The notes beneath the pieces are model-generated. The model worked only from the letters and a program-made list of their open reading frames with translations. It was not told the DNA's origin and did not search any database. From Ptiloglossa arizonensis (Eukaryota; Arthropoda; Insecta; Hymenoptera; Colletidae), in NCBI RefSeq assembly GCF_051014685.1, contig NW_027478599.1, forward strand, positions 186,001 to 250,000: DNA of 64,000 nucleotides. Direction: 5' to 3'. Below, one piece after another: positions 58,227-64,000 of the stretch. The number at the start of each line of letters is the position of its first letter. Position 1 is the stretch's first letter. A program made the translations under genes and the position numbers.

Positions 58227-59641
58227 CTCGCGAACGGATTGACCTAACCCAAAAATTCCTATTGCATCTGAAAGTAGAAACTCGCCCGATTACAACGGTA
58301 TGTGTATTTTTTCCCTACGCCATTCTGGTTAAGCGTTTGGATCAGCAGAATTGCGAAAAATTTTTTGCCTTCTCAACCATTTCTTGGCTTCAAACTCCCA
58401 TATCTCGCGAACGGATTGACCTAACCCAAAAATTCCTATTGCATCTGAAAGTAGAAACTCGCCCGATTACAACGGTATGTGTATTTTTCCCCTAGGCCAT
58501 TCTGGTTAAGCATTTGGAGCAGCAGAATTGCGAAAAATTTGTTGCCTTCTCAACCATTTCTTGGCTTCAAACTCCATATCTCGCGAACGGATTGACCTAA
58601 CTCAAAAATTCCTATTGCATCTGAAAGTCGAAACTCGCCCGATTACAACGGTATGTGTATTTTTCCCCTAGGCCATTCTGGTTAAGCGTTTGGAGCAGCA
58701 GAATTGCGAAAAATTTTTGGCCTTCTCAACCATTTCTTGGCTTCAAACTCCCATATCTCGCGAACGGATTGACCTAACCCAAAAATTCCTGTAGCGTCTG
58801 GAAGTAGAGACTCGCCCTATTACAACGGTATGTGTATTTTTTCCCTAGGCCATTCTGGTTAAGCGTTTGGAGCAGCAGAATTGCGAAAAATTTGTTGCCT
58901 TCTCAACCATTTCTTGGCTTCAAACTCCCATATCTCGCGAACGGATTGACCTAACCCAAAAATTCCAATTGCATCTGAAAGTAGAACCTCGCCCGATTAC
59001 AGCGGTATGTGTATTTTTTCCCTAGGCCATTCTGGTTAAGCGTTTGGAGCAGCAGAATTGCGAAAAATTTTTTGCCTTCTCAACCATTTCTTGGCTTCAA
59101 ACTCCCATATCTCGCGAACGGATTGACCTAACCCAAAAATTCCTGTAGCGTCTGGAAGTAGAGACTCGCCCGATTACAAAGGTATGTGTATTTTTACCCT
59201 AGGCCATTCTGGTTAAGCGTTTGGAGCAGCAGAATTGCGAAAAATTTTTTGCCTTCTCAACCATTTCTTGGCTTCAAACTCCCATATCTCGCGAACGGAT
59301 TGACCTAACCCAAAAATTCCAATTGCATCTGAAAGTAGAACCTCGCCCGATTACAGCGGTATGTGTATTTTTTCCCTAGGCCATTCTGGTTAAGCGTTTG
59401 GCGCAGCAGAATTGCGAAAAATTTTTTGCCTTCTCAACCATTTCTTGGCTTCAAACTCCCATATCTCGCGAACGGATTGACCTAACCCAAAAATTCCTGT
59501 AGCGTCTGGAAGTAGAGACTCGCCCGATTACAACGGTATGTGTATTTTTTCTCTAGGCCATTCTGGTTAAGCGTTTGGAGCAGCAGAATTGCGAAAAATT
59601 TTTTGCCTTCTCAACCATTTCTTGGCTTCAAACTCCCATAT
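58227..59641 (+). repeat. Eight-monomer segment: beta, beta, epsilon, alpha, gamma, alpha, gamma, alpha
   Basis: The first beta has ctacgcc and ggatcagc (opening the 77-codon frame 58262-58495), and the second has catttgg and ends with the one-base deletion near 58573. The alpha has cgccctattac. The last alpha has ttttctctagg, where the partner near 43.97 kb has tttttccctagg with acaaagg. The variant tttggcgcagc occurs near 59398. Confidence 0.8.
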
Positions 59642-60526
59642 CTCGCGAACGGATTGACCTAACCCAAAAATTCCTATTGCATCTGAAAGTAGAAACTCGC
59701 CCGATTACAACGGTATGTGTATTTTTCCCCTAGGCCATTCTGGTTAAGCATTTGGAGCAGCAGAATTGCGAAAAATTTGTTGCCTTCTCAACCATTTCTT
59801 GGCTTCAAACTCCCATATCTCGCGAACGGATTGACCTAACCCAAAAATTCCTATTGCATCTGAAAGTCGAAACTCGCCCGATTACAACGGTATGTGTATT
59901 TTCCCCCTAGGCCATTCTGGTTAAGCGTTTGGAGCAGCAGAATTGCGAAAAATTTTTGGCCTTCTCAACCATTTCTTGGCTTCAAACTCCCATATCTCGC
60001 GAACGGATTGACCTAACCCAAAAATTCCTGTAGCGTCTGGAAGTAGAGACTCGCCCGATTACAACGGTATGTGTATTTTTTCCCTAGGCCATTCTGGTTA
60101 AGCGTTAGGAGCAGCAGAATTGCGAAAAATTTGTTGCCTTCTCAACCATTTCTTGGCTTCAAACTCCCATATCTCGCGAACGGATTGACCTAACCCAAAA
60201 ATTCCTATAGCGTCTGGAAGTAGAGACTCGCCCGATTACAAAGGTATGTGTATTTTTTCCCTAGGCCATTCTGGTTAAGCGTTTGGAGCAGCAGAATTGC
60301 GAAAAATTTTTTACCTTCTCAACCATTTCTTGGCTTCAAACTCCCATATCTCGCGAACGGATTGACCTAACCCAAAAATTCCTGTAGCGTCTGGAAGTAG
60401 AGACTCGCCCGATTACAACGGTATGTGTATTTTTTCCCTAGGCCATTCTGGTTAAGCGTTTGGAGCAGCAGAATTGCGAAAAATTTTTTGCCTTCTCAAC
60501 CATTTCTTGGCTTCAAACTCCCATAT
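59642..60526 (+). repeat. Five-monomer unit, copy 6 (885 bp)
   Basis: The same order as copy 4, with a private gcgttaggagc near 60104. It lies about 3184 bp after copy 4. Confidence 0.86.
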
Positions 60527-61410
60527 CTCGCGAACGGATTGACCTAACCCAAAAATTCCTATTGCATCTGAAAGTAGAAACTCGCCCGATTACAACGGTA
60601 TGTGTATTTTTCCCCTAGGCCATTCTGGTTAAGCATTTGGAGCAGCAGAATTGCGAAAAATTTGTTGCCTTCTCAACCATTTCTTGGCTTCAAACTCCCA
60701 TATCTCGCGAACGGATTGACCTAACCCAAAAATTCCTATTGCATCTGAAAGTCGAAACTCGCCCGATTACAACGGTATGTGTATTTTCCCCCTAGGCCAT
60801 TCTGGTTAAGCGTTTGGAGCAGCAGAATTGCGAAAATTTTTGGCCTTCTCAACCATTTCTTGGCTTCAAACTCCCATATCTCGCGAACGGATTGACCTAA
60901 CCCAAAAATTCCTGTAGCGTCTGGAAGTAGAGACTCGCCCGATTACAACGGTATGTGTATTTTTTCCCTAGGCCATTCTGGTTAAGCGTTTGGAGCAGCA
61001 GAATTGCGAAAAATTTGTTGCCTTCTCAACCATTTCTTGGCTTCAAACTCCCATATCTCGCGAACGGATTGACCTAACCCAAAAATTCCTATAGCGTCTG
61101 GAAGTAGAGACTCGCCCGATTACAAAGGTATGTGTATTTTTTCCCTAGGCCATTCTGGTTAAGCGTTTGGAGCAGCAGAATTGCGAAAAATTTTTTACCT
61201 TCTCAACCATTTCTTGGCTTCAAACTCCCATATCTCGCGAACGGATTGACCTAACCCAAAAATTCCTGTAGCGTCTGGAAGTAGAGACTCGCCCGATTAC
61301 AACGGTATGTGTATTTTTTCCCTAGCCCATTCTGGTTAAGCGATTGGAGCAGCAGTAGTGCGAAAAATTTTTTGCCTTCTCAACCATTTCTTGGCTTCAA
61401 ACTCCCATAT
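60527..61410 (+). repeat. Five-monomer unit, copy 7 (884 bp, 1-base deletion)
   Basis: The same order as copy 5, with m4 markers on the last monomer. Its deletion is in the epsilon unit (gcgaaaatttttggcc, one A short, near 60835), not in ctcccatat, so it is a separate event from those near 57513 and 58573. Confidence 0.86.
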
Positions 61411-62472
61411 CTCGCGAACGGATTGACCTAACCCAAAAATTCCTATTGCATCTGAAAGTAGAAACTCGCCCGATTACAACGGTATGTGTATTTTTTCCCT
61501 ACGCCATTCTGGTTAAGCGTTTGGATCAGCAGAATTGCGAAAAATTTTTTGCCTTCTCAACCATTTCTTGGCTTCAAACTCCCATATCTCGCGAACGGAT
61601 TGACCTAACCCAAAAATTCCTATTGCATCTGAAAGTAGAAACTCGCCCGATTACAACGGTATGTGTATTTTTCCCCTAGGCCATTCTGGTTAAGCATTTG
61701 GAGCAGCAGAATTGCGAAAAATTTGTTGCCTTCTCAACCATTTCTTGGCTTCAAACTCCCATATCTCGCGAACGGATTGACCTAACCCAAAAATTCCTAT
61801 TGCATCTGAAAGTCGAAACTCGCCCGATTACAACGGTATGTGTATTTTTCCCCTAGGCCATTCTGGTTAAGCGTTTGGAGCAGCAGAATTGCGAAAAATT
61901 TTTGGCCTTCTCAACCATTTCTTGGCTTCAAACTCCCATATCTCGCGAACGGATTGACCTAACCCAAAAATTCCTGTAGCGTCTGGAAGTAGAGACTCGC
62001 CCTATTACAACGGTATGTGTATTTTTTCCCTAGGCCATTCTGGTTAAGCGTTTGGAGCAGCAGAATTGCGAAAAATTTTTGGCCTTCTCAACCATTTCTT
62101 GGCTTCAAACTCCCATATCTCGCGAACGGATTGACCTAACCCAAAAATTCCAATTGCATCTGAAAGTAGAACCTCGCCCGATTACAGCGGTATGTGTATT
62201 TTTTCCCTAGGCCATTCTGGTTAAGCGTTCGGAGCAGCAGAATTGCGAAAAATTTTTTGCCTTCTCAACCATTTCTTGGCTTCAAACTCCCATATCTCGC
62301 GAACGGATTGACCTAACCCAAAAATTCCTGTAGCGTCTGGAAGTAGAGACTCGCCCGATTACAAAGGTATGTGTATTTTTTCCCTAGGCCATTCTGGTTA
62401 AGCGTTTGGAGCAGCAGAATTGCGAAAAATTTTTTGCCTTCTCAACCATTTCTTGGCTTCAAACTCCCATAT
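61411..62472 (+). repeat. Six-monomer segment: beta, beta, epsilon, alpha, gamma, alpha
   Basis: This matches 58227-59300 at an offset of about 3184 bp, including ctacgcc (frame 61446-61679), cgccctattac and acaaagg. It differs at tttttggcc near 62078 (tttgttgcc in the partner) and gcgttcggagc near 62227. The match ends where beta (ctattgc) replaces the gamma of the partner near 62500. Confidence 0.82.
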
Positions 62473-64000
62473 CTCGCGAACGGATTGACCTAACCCAAAA
62501 ATTCCTATTGCATCTGAAAGTAGAAACTCGCCCGATTTCAACGGTGTGTGTATTTTTTCCCTAGGCCATTCTGGTTAAGCGTTTGGAGCAGCAGAATTGC
62601 GAAAAATTTTTTGCCTTCTCAACCATTTCTTGGCTTCAAACTCCCATATCTCGCGAACGGATTGACCTAACCCAAAAATTCCTGTAGCGTCTGGAAGTAG
62701 AGACTCGCCCGATTACAACGGTATGTGTATTTTTTCTCTAGGCCATTCTGGTTAAGCGTTTGGAGCAGCAGAATTGCGAAAAATTTTTTGCCTTCTCAAC
62801 CATTTCTTGGCTTCAAACTCCCATATCTCGCGAACGGATTGACCTAACCCAAAAATTCCTATTGCATCTGAAAGTAGAAACTCGCCCGATTACAACGGTA
62901 TGTGTATTTTTTCCCTAGGCCATTCTGGTTAAGCGTTTGGAGCAGCAGAATTGCGAAAAATTTGTTGCCTTCTCAACCATTTCTTGGCTTCAAACTCCCA
63001 TATCTCGCGAACGGATTGACCTAACCCAAAAATTCCTATAGCGTCTGGAAGTAGAGACTCGCCCGATTACAAAGGTATGTGTATTTTTTCCCTAGGCCAT
63101 TCTGGTTAAGCGTTTGGAGCAGCAGAATTGCGAAAAATTTTTTACCTTCTCAACCATTTCTTGGCTTCAAACTCCCATATCTCGCGAACGGATTGACCTA
63201 ACCCAAAAATTCCTATTGCATCTGAAAGTAGAAACTCGCCCGATTACAACGGTATGTGTATTTTTTCCCTACGCCATTCTGGTTAAGCGTTTGGATCAGC
63301 AGAATTGCGAAAAATTTTTTGCCTTCTCAACCATTTCTTGGCTTCAAACTCCCATATCTCGCGAACGGATTGACCTAACCCAAAAATTCCTATTGCGTCT
63401 GAAAGTAGAAACTCGCCCGATTACAACGGTATGTGCATTTTTCCCCTAGGCCATTCTGGTTAAGCATTTGGAGCAGCAGAATTGCGAAAAATTTGTTGCC
63501 TTCTCAACCATTTCTTGGCTTCAAACTCCCATATCTCGCGAACGGATTGACCTAACCCAAAAATTCCTATTGCATCTGAAAGTCGAAACTCGCCCGATTA
63601 CAACGGTATGTGTATTTTTCCCCTAGGCCATTCTGGTTAAGCATTTGGAGCAGCAGAATTGCGAAAAATTTGTTGCCTTCTCAACCATTTCTTGGCTTCA
63701 AACTCCCATATCTCGCGAACGGATTGACCTAACCCAAAAATTCCTATTGCATCTGAAAGTCGAAACTCGCCCGATTACAACGGTATGTTTATTTTCCCCC
63801 TAGGCCATTCTGGTTAAGCGTTTGGAGCAGCAGAATTGCGAAAAATTTTTGGCCTTCTCAACCATTTCTTGGCTTCAAACTCCCATATCTCGCGAACGGA
63901 TTGACCTAACCCAAAAATTCCTGTAGCGTCTGGAAGTAGAGACTCGCCCGATTACAACGGTATGTGTATTTTTTCCCTAGGCCATTCTGGTTAAGCGTTT
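62473..64000 (+). repeat. Last 8.6 monomers, running off the window
   Basis: The order is beta with ccgatttcaacggtgtgtg, alpha, beta, delta ending in ttttttacc, beta with ctacgcc and ggatcagc, beta with gcgtctgaaag and gtatgtgcatt, epsilon with catttgg, epsilon with five C and tatgttta, and a partial alpha (63889-64000). Two epsilon units in succession, the first with a beta-like catttgg, point to a one-monomer duplication or exchange. The ctacgcc unit gives the 111-codon frame 63114-63449. There is no sign that the array is ending. Confidence 0.83.

Larger units (their letters stand above)
53930..59450 (+). repeat. Dispersed duplication of about 5.5 kb, right copy
   Basis: This is the counterpart of 38.36-43.88 kb. 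Differences I noticed are few: cttcaagctcc near 53970, cttcatactcc near 54851, gcgtctgg near 55965 for gcgtccgg, two one-base deletions in ctcccatat (near 57513 and 58573) and tttttaccc near 59192. The left copy partly overlaps copy 1 of the 31-monomer duplication, so the two events are nested in history. Confidence 0.83.
1..64000 (+). repeat. 177-bp satellite DNA array, about 361.6 head-to-tail monomers
   Basis: The marker ctcgcgaacgg recurs every 177 bases from position 1 to the end of the window (1, 178, 355, 532 and so on), and the full 177 bases between markers repeat with mostly point differences. All copies have the same orientation and no unrelated sequence interrupts them. Only nine one-base deletions were found (near 4558, 5935, 6855, 14299, 46677, 52166, 57513, 58573 and 60835), so phase drifts by just 9 bases over 64 kb. 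The array runs off both ends. Known biology: megabase arrays of 150-180 bp monomers with higher-order repeats are typical of eukaryotic centromeric or pericentromeric heterochromatin. A centromeric role here is inference; I do not recognise the family by name. Confidence 0.99.

Noticed and set aside
26657..63449. Open reading frames of 77 to 111 codons with repeated similar proteins
   Set aside because: They are the satellite monomer read in one frame. They exist only where the recurring TAG is mutated, start mostly at TTG, end at the next monomer's TAG and have no coding context. I do not annotate them as genes.
1..64000. CRISPR array
   Set aside because: Units repeat in full without unique spacers and at 177 bp, far outside the repeat-spacer sizes of CRISPR arrays.
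1..64000. Tandem genes such as rRNA, tRNA, 5S or histone clusters
   Set aside because: No unit contains a tRNA or 5S fold, pol III boxes in correct order or a coding region. The monomer is too short and keeps in-frame stops in most copies.
1..64000. Transposon or insertion sequence inside the array
   Set aside because: The phase of the marker ctcgcgaacgg was followed across the window; the only departures are nine single-base deletions, which leaves no room for an insert.
1..64000. Assignment to a specific named plant or animal satellite
   Set aside because: The 177-bp length resembles several plant and insect centromeric satellites, but I do not recognise the sequence and length alone is not evidence.

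Overview
The whole 64,000-base window is one uninterrupted array of a single tandem repeat (satellite DNA). The repeat unit (monomer) is 177 bp, about 42% GC, always in the same orientation. About 361.6 consecutive monomers fill the window, which begins and ends inside the array, so the true array is longer. I see no gene, RNA gene, transposon, CRISPR array, prokaryotic promoter or unique sequence anywhere. The longest open frames, up to 111 codons, are by-products of the repeat: 177 is 3 x 59, so a frame runs on through successive monomers, and they appear only where a recurring TAG is mutated.

Long arrays of nucleosome-length monomers with higher-order structure are typical of centromeric or pericentromeric heterochromatin in eukaryotes (plants, insects, vertebrates). 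I do not recognise this monomer as a named satellite and do not assign a species. One suggestive link to centromere function is a CENP-B-box-like 17-mer on the minus strand of most monomers. It matches 8 of the 9 essential bases, and one variant monomer (27955-27971) matches all nine.

Monomers fall into recurring types, named here by short markers. Alpha has gtagcgtctgg and gagactcg. Beta has tattgcatctg and gaaactcg. Gamma has ccaattgc, gaacctcg and acagcgg. Delta has ctatagcg and acaaagg. Epsilon has agtcgaaac. There is also a distinctive run of seven types, m1 to m7. They are arranged in higher-order repeats that change along the window: m1-m7 blocks at 178-1416 and 2656-3894; a mixed zone to about 7.5 kb; a 16-monomer (2832 bp) unit in two tandem copies (about 7.5-13.2 kb); a partial m1-m6 block; an 8-monomer pair (14.3-17.2 kb); an 18-monomer (3186 bp) unit in two copies (18.05-24.4 kb); a domain of 7-monomer (1239 bp) and 4-monomer (708 bp) units (24.6-34.7 kb); a delta/gamma/alpha mosaic (34.7-38.4 kb); and a right part (38.4-64 kb) built from 5-monomer (885 bp) units and islands of diverged monomers, shuffled by large duplications at offsets of 5486 bp (31 monomers), about 15.57 kb (88 monomers) and about 3184 bp (18 monomers).

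Nothing here works together as genes. What the window records is the amplification history of a satellite: in-register unequal exchange, recombinant monomers at several duplication borders, near-identical young duplications beside older diverged islands, and only single-base deletions as length changes. All alignments were made by eye from diagnostic variants, so block borders are accurate to about one monomer unless stated, and small compensated differences may have been missed.
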